Shown here: piece after piece, positions 53,090-60,137 of the stretch
Numbering within the stretch: the first letter of the stretch is position 1
Layout of the letters: the number at the start of each line of letters is the position of its first letter
Assembly: GCA_021463165.1 (NCBI GenBank)
Contig: JAJTWY010000003.1
Span: forward strand, 1 to 64,000
Reading direction: 5' to 3'
DNA from: Pyrinomonadaceae bacterium
GTDB taxonomy: Bacteria; Acidobacteriota; Blastocatellia; Pyrinomonadales; Pyrinomonadaceae
DNA: 64,000 nt
Position numbers and translations under genes: made by a program
The notes under the pieces: model-generated
Seen by the model: the letters and a program-made list of their open reading frames with translations, nothing else
Told to the model about the DNA's origin: nothing
Database searches by the model: none

Positions 53090-55294
53090 ATGAGGAAACT
53101 GCTGCCGTCGCTTCTGCTTATACTTGCGTTGCTGCCTTGCCTGGGACAAGGACAGGTTTTATCGAAGGTCGGCCGATACGTTGTGCCGAACGATCTGCTC
53201 ATCAAGATCGTGAAGGCGGAAGATGCTCGGGACGCCCAACCTGTGATCGAGATGCTTGCGGACGGCAACCCGGCTACGCGCTATAGGTCGGCACTCGCAG
53301 CTGGTCGGATCGGTGACGAAAAGGCGATCGACGGGCTGACGAAGCTGCTTACCGACGATGTCGGAGATGTCAGGATCATGGCGATGTTCGCTATTGGTGA
53401 GATCGAATCGGCGAGAGGGGCCGATGCGGTTTTGTATGTTCTTAGCGATGGCCCTTCAGATGTTGTGTTACGGGCACGCGCGGCCGAGGCAGCCGGAAAG
53501 ATCGGTGCGGCGAATCCTCGAAGTGACAAAGCGAAACCGCTTGGCGAGGCAATTCTGACGACCCTCAGATCCGAGGCTGAGAAAGGTCCGAATGCTGATA
53601 TCACACTAGCAAAACTTGCGATCACGGCGGCGCTCCGAACGCGGCCGTCAGGCATTGAACAGGTGTTGGCCCGATTCCTTACCCATCACAATGGACGTGT
53701 ACGAGCGGACGCTGGAAATGCGCTCGGGCGCCTTAGAGCAAAAAACGCGAATGCCGAGTTTCGATCGATGCTTCAACGTGATCCCGACGTGGATGCACGT
53801 GCCAATGCTGCGAGGGCTCTGGGAGTTGCTGAGGACAGGGAAGCCTACGACCTATTGGCTGATGCTGCAGTAAACAGTGAAGACGTCCGTGTTCGCATCT
53901 CGGCGATCCGATCGCTTGCGGCGTTGCGCGAAGCGAAGGCGTTGGAAGCCTTGCTGAATCATGGTAACGAATTGATAAAGAGAGCCAGGCGATCGCGCTT
54001 CGCGATCCCAGCCGAGAAGACTGAGCTGCTTGAGATCGCTACGGCCGTTTCCCGACTTGTTCCAAATTCCTCCAACGATAAGGCGGTTGATTTTCTCCAG
54101 GCATTGCGAGCTTTGGACGGGTACCGGTCGGGTGAGACCGAGGTGGCTCTCGCGACGGTGGCTCCCTCGGGTTATGTGGCGGAATTCAATGTTCCTAATA
54201 GCGGGTACGCGGACTGGCGTGTCGCTGACGCCTATGCGCAGGGCCTGAATTCGTTGGCGGCATCGACTGATGTCAAACTTAAACAAAGAGCGACTGAGTC
54301 GATCACGAAACTCATCGTCGGCATGGCGACGGGGGTAAAGCCCGGATATCAGAAGGAAATGCTCAAGGCACTGCCTGCACTTCATCGAGCAAATGCCGCC
54401 TTCAAACCATACAATCTGAATGAAACGCTGCGCGGGTTGCTAACGAATGAGGATGTCAATGTTAGATCTGCCGCGGCAAGTCTGATCGGAGCACAGCCGG
54501 CCGACGCTGAGAACATCGAGGCTCTAAAGAGGGCATTTGCGAATTCCCAGTTGATCGACAAGACATCCGATGACACCCAACTGGCGATCATCGGAGCACT
54601 TAACCGCTTGAATAAGAAGGAGTCTGTTGGAGTATTGCTCGCTGCGCTCGATTCGCCAAACTTTCTAGTTCGAAAGAGGGCTTTTACGCTTCTTGCTGAT
54701 CCCGAATTGCAGAAGGCCTTTCCTGACATTTCAGCGTCACTTGCAGCAGCCCGATCAAAGAAGAAAGATCAGGTTTTGCAGTATTCGCCGGCCTCAGGAA
54801 CCAAGATGGGACAAGTGCTGAATAGCGACGCCGATTATCGCAGAGCAATCTCCCGAAGTAATGGCTCGACAAAAGCGGTTTTCCGCACATCGAAAGGGAC
54901 GTTCACCATATCATTAAACGGAGGAGACGCCCCGCTTACTGTTGATAATTTCATACGCCTTGCCCGTTCGCGATATTTCAACGGTGCCGAGGTTCACCGC
55001 GTTGTTGGCAATTTTGTTATGCAGGATGGCGACCCGACCGGTACTGGTTCCGGTGGGCCTGGCTGGTCGATACGCTGTGAGATAAATATGACGGAATTCG
55101 AACGAGGCACGGTCGGAATGGCTCTATCGGGAAAGGATACAGGTGGCTCGCAGTGGTTTGTCGACCATGCCCCGCAGCCGCATCTCGACGGTGGCTACAC
55201 GGTCTTCGGAAAGGTGAACGAAACCGGGATGAAGGTCGTAGATAGGATCGTGAAAGGTGACACTATTATTTCTGTCAGAATCGTTGGCAGGTAA
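53090..55294 (+). CDS. Exported HEAT-repeat protein fused to a cyclophilin domain
   Basis: A 734-aa protein with a signal peptide (LLLILALLPCLGQGQ). Roughly residues 40-560 are HEAT/PBS-lyase-like helical repeats (AVIEMLADGNPATRYRSALA style units, GEIESARGADAVLYVLSDG, RVRADAGNALGRLRAK). Residues ~590-734 are a full cyclophilin PPIase: NFIRLARSRYFNGAEVHRV, FVMQDGDPTG and GSQWFVDHAPQPHLDGGYTVFG. The fusion suggests the helical repeats recruit clients to an envelope isomerase. The gene is co-oriented with osmC and the DUF4112 gene. Confidence 0.88.
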   Translation: MRKLLPSLLLILALLPCLGQGQVLSKVGRYVVPNDLLIKIVKAEDARDAQPVIEMLADGNPATRYRSALAAGRIGDEKAIDGLTKLLTDDVGDVRIMAMFAIGEIESARGADAVLYVLSDGPSDVVLRARAAEAAGKIGAANPRSDKAKPLGEAILTTLRSEAEKGPNADITLAKLAITAALRTRPSGIEQVLARFLTHHNGRVRADAGNALGRLRAKNANAEFRSMLQRDPDVDARANAARALGVAEDREAYDLLADAAVNSEDVRVRISAIRSLAALREAKALEALLNHGNELIKRARRSRFAIPAEKTELLEIATAVSRLVPNSSNDKAVDFLQALRALDGYRSGETEVALATVAPSGYVAEFNVPNSGYADWRVADAYAQGLNSLAASTDVKLKQRATESITKLIVGMATGVKPGYQKEMLKALPALHRANAAFKPYNLNETLRGLLTNEDVNVRSAAASLIGAQPADAENIEALKRAFANSQLIDKTSDDTQLAIIGALNRLNKKESVGVLLAALDSPNFLVRKRAFTLLADPELQKAFPDISASLAAARSKKKDQVLQYSPASGTKMGQVLNSDADYRRAISRSNGSTKAVFRTSKGTFTISLNGGDAPLTVDNFIRLARSRYFNGAEVHRVVGNFVMQDGDPTGTGSGGPGWSIRCEINMTEFERGTVGMALSGKDTGGSQWFVDHAPQPHLDGGYTVFGKVNETGMKVVDRIVKGDTIISVRIVGR

Positions 55295-55306
55295 GGTAAA
55301 TTCGGA

Positions 55307-55837
55307 ATGGAAAACGCCAAGGATCTGGATGCCCGGTCATTCTTCGGTCTTTCAAAGAAGCAGCGGTCTCAGATCGAGATCGAACAAAGCCTCGATGATC
55401 TTTCGTTCTATCTGGACGGGCTGTTCAGAATACCCGGAACCGGATGGCGATTCGGACTCGACTCATTGATCGGCCTCGTTCCGAATATCGGTGATACCCT
55501 CACATTTCTCCCGTCGATGTACATTCTTTTTTCGGGGGTCAGGTATGGCGTTCCGAAGATCACTCTTCTGCGTATGGCAATGAACATCGGCCTCGATTAC
55601 GTCGTTGGCGCTATCCCATTTATCGGTGATGCTTTCGACTTCGTTTGGAAGGCTAATAAGCAGAACATCGATCTGATTCGCGAGCGTGCGGCCGGCAAGG
55701 GCAAGGGTACTACGAGCGATTATCTATTTGTGATCGGCCTGATCGTCCTGTTGATCGGCTTGTTGGTCGGATCGATCATGGTCAGCTTGTACGTATTCGC
55801 TTCAATAGCCTGGTGGCTGATGTCAGCCGCCTCCTAG
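55307..55837 (+). CDS. DUF4112 membrane protein
   Basis: A 176-aa protein. The DUF4112 core is DGLFRIPGTGWRFGLDSLIGLVPNIGDTL, seen as consecutive motifs around residues 36-60, followed by IPFIGDAFDFVWKANKQN. A hydrophobic C-terminal region has one or two helices (LFVIGLIVLLIGLLVGSIM). Function of the family is unknown. It is 12 bp downstream of the HEAT-cyclophilin gene. Confidence 0.85.
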   Translation: MENAKDLDARSFFGLSKKQRSQIEIEQSLDDLSFYLDGLFRIPGTGWRFGLDSLIGLVPNIGDTLTFLPSMYILFSGVRYGVPKITLLRMAMNIGLDYVVGAIPFIGDAFDFVWKANKQNIDLIRERAAGKGKGTTSDYLFVIGLIVLLIGLLVGSIMVSLYVFASIAWWLMSAAS

Positions 55838-55850
55838 CTGAAACTCAGTA

Positions 55851-55876
55851 AAAATGGGGCGGACATCGATCCGCCC
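55851..55876 (-). terminator. Terminator for the minus-strand sigma operon
   Basis: GGGCGGA (55857-55863) and TCCGCCC (55870-55876) form a perfect 7-bp stem with a 6-nt loop. On the minus strand it is followed by CATTTTT. It lies between the convergent DUF4112 and secreted-protein genes, about 80 bp beyond the minus-strand stop. Confidence 0.65.
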
Positions 55877-55955
55877 GGAATGGAGTTGATCCAGATGTGT
55901 GGGAAGCGATCATATTACGAATTGGCCAAGGTTGTATCATTACCGAGTCGCTCAA

Positions 55956-56945
55956 CTACGGACGCCCTGCCTTTGCCGAAGACGAAACATTCGATGCCTT
56001 TGCAGGACCAGTTCTAGATCTAGAGGACCTACCTGTAGCATAAGTCACTCGGTATGGGCTGGTCGGTGTGATCCGGCGATATTTGCTTGGTATGCTGAAT
56101 AACGAAGGGTCGGGTTCCGTCCGAACGATATTCTTCAATTGATAGGTCTGTTCGCCAAATCTCGGGTCAGTGTTCTTCGAATAGACCACCATACCCAGCT
56201 CCTTTGAATACCAACGTTCGTAAACCACTTCGATCTGACGGTCGTTACCGATCGCACCCGCAGGAATGATCGTCGTGCGACGGGTCCCTTCGGCCGAAAC
56301 TCCTTCAAAATCACGTGTTCCGAGTTCTTCGGTTCGGGTGTCGTATTTGCTGCTTCCGGACCGAGTATTGTGGATCGTCACTGCCTGTCCATAAAGATGA
56401 CCAACGGAAACCTGTGGCATCGCGACCGGGGCGGTCGGCTTAACATCCGTTTTAAGCTTGGCCGCCAGATTGGCGAGTTCCCGCGTCCTCCTTTCCTCGA
56501 CCACAGCCTTTTCAGCAGCGACCGCGGCATCACGAGTCCGCGAATTGGTTAATTCGACCACGCGCGCGGTCTTCAATTTCTCGTCAAGCAGGTACTTTTC
56601 ATTTACGCGGGGATCAATTATGGAAACGCCCCGTCCATAGGAGAAGGTAGTGCCGAAGAATCCGCCATTACCGTTGGCGCTTTCCCTGCGGACACGGCCC
56701 TCGCTGTTGCGATAGATCTTGCCCGTTGAACTACGGACGATGCGGTTGCCATCGAAAAGTGTCTGCACACTCTCACTGACCTCTTCGCCCGAGAAAGGCG
56801 CGTTCTTGATAGACGATGGTTTTGCGGCGGCAAGCTCAGCCATGAGCCTTCCGGTAACATCGGTGGTCGGCGGTATCGGTTGGGTCTGGCCATGGGCCGC
56901 AATACCTGAAACGGCAATTATCATTGAGCCGATAAATATCTTCAT
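55956..56945 (-). CDS. Exported protein in the ECF sigma operon
   Basis: A 329-aa protein starting at ATG 56945, 7 nt after AGGAG, with signal peptide (ending near IAAHGQ). The body reads as an envelope protein that may carry information on damage or modification: PFSGEEVSESVQTLFDGNRIVR, IYRNSEGRVRRE, YERWYSKELGMVVYS and SLFSIPSKY recall Blastocatellia exported proteins of unknown function. The last ~35 residues are Ser/Ala/Arg-rich and may be antisense to another coding-like frame. Third gene after sigma and its membrane partner. Confidence 0.65.
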   Translation of the reverse strand: MKIFIGSMIIAVSGIAAHGQTQPIPPTTDVTGRLMAELAAAKPSSIKNAPFSGEEVSESVQTLFDGNRIVRSSTGKIYRNSEGRVRRESANGNGGFFGTTFSYGRGVSIIDPRVNEKYLLDEKLKTARVVELTNSRTRDAAVAAEKAVVEERRTRELANLAAKLKTDVKPTAPVAMPQVSVGHLYGQAVTIHNTRSGSSKYDTRTEELGTRDFEGVSAEGTRRTTIIPAGAIGNDRQIEVVYERWYSKELGMVVYSKNTDPRFGEQTYQLKNIVRTEPDPSLFSIPSKYRRITPTSPYRVTYATGRSSRSRTGPAKASNVSSSAKAGRP

Positions 56946-56972
56946 TTCCATTCTCCTGATATCCAAAATGAT

Positions 56973-57662
56973 CTAGTTGACCACTCGAACACCGCGCATG
57001 ACGCCATCGGTGCCGACCAGAATGTCGGCCTTCACGGTTTCTGCATCGTTCTCGAGCGGCAGATCAACTCCCAGAGCGAAAAGGGATGAGCGTTTCAGAT
57101 CGACCCTGACAATACGCGTACCCGCAGATGTTTCAGTCGCATCGCCGGTATGGGCAATGGGATAAAACCTAATATCTTCGTTTACCGGCTCGGCGCGCTC
57201 TCGCATTCGCGTCTTTGGCCGGTATATCGCTTTCTCAGCCTTGAACTCATCTCTGGTCGTACGGCCCGCCGAAAGTTTACCAGTGATCGGCTGAGGAGGA
57301 ACCTCGGGCCGCACGACCGACTCCGGATCGGTCCTATCCGGAACTCTACTACTAACTACGGGTACCGGAACCTCGTAGGCCGGATCTTGCCTTTCCGTGG
57401 TGAAGATGTATAGAGAGCCGAAAGCAAGAGCAATCGAAAGCGACACACCTGCATACGTTACAAAGCCGGCTGTAAAGCGAGCTGGCAATGGCACGGCTGT
57501 TTTTGCACTCGACTGTTCGACAACGATCCGCTCGAGAACCTTCGTGAACAACTGAGGATCGCTTGTCGCCCGGTCAACTAGGGTCGGGTCGAATTGCTCT
57601 GTACCGAAGATCCGCCGCGTCATGGCGTCAAGGGTCTCATTTTCCGGGCTGCGGTTTTTCAT
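56973..57662 (-). CDS. Probable membrane partner (anti-sigma-like) of the ECF sigma factor
   Basis: A 229-aa protein with a ~60-residue cytoplasmic N-terminus, one transmembrane helix (~65-88, FVTYAGVSLSIALAFGSLYIF) and a periplasmic part. The Pro-rich linker ends in a TonB-C-like beta domain (VDLKRSSLFALGVDLPL, then ADILVGTDGVMRGVRVV). Position directly after the sigma gene (36-bp gap) and topology suggest an anti-sigma factor. No zinc-binding HxxxCxxC motif is present, so the type is unusual or the role differs. Confidence 0.6.
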   Translation of the reverse strand: MKNRSPENETLDAMTRRIFGTEQFDPTLVDRATSDPQLFTKVLERIVVEQSSAKTAVPLPARFTAGFVTYAGVSLSIALAFGSLYIFTTERQDPAYEVPVPVVSSRVPDRTDPESVVRPEVPPQPITGKLSAGRTTRDEFKAEKAIYRPKTRMRERAEPVNEDIRFYPIAHTGDATETSAGTRIVRVDLKRSSLFALGVDLPLENDAETVKADILVGTDGVMRGVRVVN

Positions 57663-57698
57663 CTCTCACAAATAATGACGGGTCTCTGTCATTCACGG

Positions 57699-58343
57699 TT
57701 ACACAAACCTTCTCAGAACCTTACGAGCGGCCGTTCGTGCCCGCCATGCCCGAACCTTGACGTTTGCCCGCGATACGCCGAGCACCTCCGCGATATCAGC
57801 GGTCGTCATTTCGTCGGCGTAGAGCATATTGAGCAAAAGCCGGTCGTCCTCAGGGATCATTGCCATCAGCTTTGCTGCCAGATCACGATCGAGAAGGCCC
57901 TTCTCGGGGGCAAGCGAGTTATCGGCGGTCAGCTCGAGCAGTGCCGCAGCCTCCGTATCGGAAAGTTCGCAGCTAAGGCGTTCGGGCTTTCGTTTCTGAC
58001 TGCGGATCCGGTCGAAACAGGCGTTCATCGTGATCTTGACTAGCCAACTCGCGAGCGAACGGTCATACCTGCCGCGAAATGATTCGAGATCGATAAAGGC
58101 CTTAGCAAAGACGATCTGTACGATCTCCTCGACCTCTTCGGGACGGCGAAAATATCTGCTAGCAACGACAGCAACCAGACGCTTATGGCGATCGAAAAGC
58201 TCCTCGAAGGCAAACTGATCTCCGGCCAGCACAAGATCGACAAGTTGCTTGTCCGTTCGTTCAGCACGAACAGCGATCTCCGGCGCGGCTTCGTCAACTC
58301 GGTGTAGGAAGTCTTCTTTTTGCAATGCTGTATAACTGCTCAT
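57699..58343 (-). CDS. ECF-type RNA polymerase sigma factor
   Basis: A 214-aa group IV sigma-70 protein. Region 2 is AFEELFDRHKRLVAVVASRYF through EEIVQIVFAKAFIDLESFRG and SLASWLVKITMNACFDRIRS; region 4 is the helix-turn-helix TTADIAEVLGVSRANVKVRAWRAR. It directs polymerase to AAC/CGT-type promoters. One such sequence lies just upstream of its own ATG (58343), so autoregulation is likely. AAGGA precedes the ATG by ~7 nt. Confidence 0.92.
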   Translation of the reverse strand: MSSYTALQKEDFLHRVDEAAPEIAVRAERTDKQLVDLVLAGDQFAFEELFDRHKRLVAVVASRYFRRPEEVEEIVQIVFAKAFIDLESFRGRYDRSLASWLVKITMNACFDRIRSQKRKPERLSCELSDTEAAALLELTADNSLAPEKGLLDRDLAAKLMAMIPEDDRLLLNMLYADEMTTADIAEVLGVSRANVKVRAWRARTAARKVLRRFV

Positions 58344-58377
58344 GCAAGATCCTTACCTGATGGCCGTTGAAGGCAAT

Positions 58378-58404
58378 GACGATGCCCACGGCAAAGCGGT
58401 TACA
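58378..58404 (-). promoter_or_regulatory. ECF-type promoter of the sigma operon
   Basis: On the minus strand, TGTAACC (58404-58398), a 16-bp spacer and CGTC (58381-58378). This matches the AAC/CGT pattern of many ECF-dependent promoters and lies ~35 bp before the sigma start. Confidence 0.6.
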
Positions 58405-58836
58405 GAATGAAGGTGTTACTTTTTACGTTTCATCTTCAGAAAACGTTCAAAGTTGAGTTGTCGAGCTGCAAAAACGGCACCAAACTGCACCCAAAAAATG
58501 ACCATTTCTTTGATGCCCATTTGGGGCATTTTCGTGCCTCCTGCTGTCCCATCTGCTGCAAAAATCGACGTGGGAACGCCGCGGCCGAGATAAAGGCGGC
58601 AAACCGTAACTCCTTTCGTCCGTTTAGGTTACGACGATGCGTCGCCAGTTTGCTGTCCCGCGTGTCCCACCACTGTCCCACCCTATTCTTGGGACGCCTT
58701 AACCTATTTATTATCAATAGCTTAAAGGAGAACATTCGGGCCACTATCACAGATTTTCAAAAAAACTGTAAGACAGTATTCGTGTGCGTTCTGAAAAGAA
58801 TGATGCGGGCCAACCGTTGTTGATAGCCGACGCCCG

Positions 58837-58854
58837 AAACGGGGCCGTTTTTTT
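58837..58854 (+). terminator. Orphan terminator-like hairpin
   Basis: AAACG-GGGC-CGTTT (58837-58850, with an extra G-C pair possible) is followed by TTTT. No convincing plus-strand gene ends here; an RNA or lost gene may. Confidence 0.45.
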
Positions 58855-59091
58855 CAAAGATCAACAGCAGCACCGACTAAGTTTCGGCACAGTCCAATGC
58901 GTTGCAAGTATAGCACAGCATTGCATCAACAGTCAAGAATTTTGATGGTACGCTGAATGCAGCCGACCCGAGGTGGGGCTCAGCTAGCCGCGGAAAATAT
59001 TCGATTCATTGGTATGGCCGAGAGCGGGCATCGGTTCGGCAACAAGGGCGGGCAGGTTCATTTGCCGCCGGCACAGGGATCTTTATCCGCC

Positions 59092-59190
59092 CTAAGGCGT
59101 CTTCACGTGCACAACCGATACTGTTTCCAAAGCTCGAAGATATTCCAGGACCATTTCAAGCGACACCGGGCCGCCTTGAGGCGAACAGTG
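59092..59190 (-). pseudogene. 3' relic of an M28 peptidase gene
   Basis: The minus frame ends GGPVSLEMVLEYLRALETVSVV, nearly the same as the C-terminus of the M28 peptidase at 60138 (GPVPLDLVIEYLRALETISVV). The underlying DNA is also alike over about 70 bp. No peptidase domain precedes it, so only the tail of a duplicated copy remains. Confidence 0.65.
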
Positions 59191-59263
59191 TGCAGGAGAA
59201 ATTGACGAATCTTTGGCTGGATCGGGCGTTGACTCGACCCGCTGCAGGAGGTTCGGAAAAAGC

Positions 59264-59292
59264 TTGACAAGTGTACTTTTATTGGTACACTT
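59264..59292 (+). promoter_or_regulatory. Promoter and overlapping operator of the toxin-antitoxin operon
   Basis: TTGACA (59264-59269), a 16-bp spacer and TACACT (59286-59291). A perfect 8-bp inverted repeat, AAGTGTAC (59269-59276) and GTACACTT (59285-59292) with an 8-nt gap, covers the spacer and the -10. This is a natural site for the HigA-type antitoxin to repress. The predicted start is at or next to ATG 59299, a leaderless message. Confidence 0.7.
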
Positions 59293-59298
59293 CTGCTG

Positions 59299-59636
59299 AT
59301 GGCCCCTGTTCTGCAAGTAAGATTTTACTGCACCGAAAGTGGCAGAGAGCCAGTCAGGGATTGGTTGAAAGATGAACTTTCTCCTGAGGACCGCGGGCCA
59401 TCGGCGTAGATATTAAGACCGTGCAGTTTGGGTGGCCGATCGGGATGCCAGTCGTTCGGAAGATCGAAACCGATCTTTGGGAAGTTCGTAGCCGGATCCA
59501 AAACGGTATCGCCAGGACGCTGTTTACTGTCGTCGGTACCGATATTGTCTTGTTACACGGCTTTGTGAAAAAGAGCCAGAAAATCCCAAAGGATCATCTG
59601 CAAACAGCCCGGGCAAGATTAAAGGATTTAAGATAA
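59299..59636 (+). pseudogene. higB: Frameshifted HigB/Gp49-type toxin
   Basis: The first frame (ATG 59299) reads VRFYCTESGREPVRDWLKDE, the N-terminus of the Gp49/HigB ribosome-dependent RNase family, and stops at TAG 59407. The rest continues in the -1 frame from ~59394 as AIGVDIKTVQFGWPIGMPVVRK, then WEVRSRIQNGIARTLFTVV and LLHGFVKKSQKIP. Re-reading one C at 59394 restores DRRAIGVD, exactly the family sequence. So one base is missing, or a -1 ribosomal shift is used. As written the toxin is inactive. The antitoxin ATG overlaps its stop. Confidence 0.8.
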
Positions 59637-59926
59637 TGAAAAAACATCCAAATATTGGGTCCAATTTTGACGCATTTCTCGCGGAGGAAGGCGAACTGGA
59701 AGAATCTACCGCAATAGCCATCAAACGTGTGATCGCGTGGCAGCTCTCGCAGGCGATGAAAGAAACCGGGACTACGAAATCCGAGCTGGCCCGACGAATG
59801 AAAACGAGCCGCACCGTGGTGGACCGGGTTCTGGATGGGGCAGATGCAAGCCTTACCTTGGACACAATGACACGAGCAGCGACCGCGCTCGGACGACGAA
59901 TTAAATTTGACTTAGTCGTTACCTAG
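59636..59926 (+). CDS. higA: HigA/XRE-type antitoxin
   Basis: A 96-aa helix-turn-helix protein (Fis/XRE, Gp49-partner type). The HTH is KSELARRMKTSRTVVDRVLDG with a following LTLDTMTRAATALGRRIKFDL. Such antitoxins bind their toxin and repress the operon, probably at the inverted repeat at 59269-59292. Its ATG shares a base with the toxin stop (TAATG). Toxin-first order is usual for HigBA. Confidence 0.85.
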   Translation: MKKHPNIGSNFDAFLAEEGELEESTAIAIKRVIAWQLSQAMKETGTTKSELARRMKTSRTVVDRVLDGADASLTLDTMTRAATALGRRIKFDLVVT

Positions 59927-60137
59927 AATGACTTTGAAGGAATGTTCGGAGTAGTTCGCGAGACTTCTTACCAAATTTAGTCTCAACAAAACGACGTGCG
60001 AAGTTGCAAAAATACGGCCGGTAGCCTGGCACCACCGCGAGTACGCCTTCGAATCGTCAATTTTCCAACATAAGCGAAGAGTAATTGCAAGCCAGAAAAC
60101 GATTCATCCCTTGTACCAGTCGGGTTCCTGGACGGGG

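Larger units (their letters stand above)
58344..59091. other. Gene-poor region upstream of the sigma factor
   Basis: About 750 bp. It holds the ECF promoter (58378-58404), a cluster of GTCCCAC/GTCCCGC words around 58550-58690, a terminator-like hairpin at 58837-58854 and a stretch before the M28 relic. A 139-codon plus-strand frame (58407-58823) has unconvincing composition. A minus-strand frame at 58436-58750 is no better. Confidence 0.5.

Noticed and set aside
58407..58823. 139-codon plus-strand frame ending just before a terminator
   Set aside because: Position is suggestive, but the peptide is rich in Cys, His, Phe and Arg with no pattern; recorded as gene-poor DNA instead.
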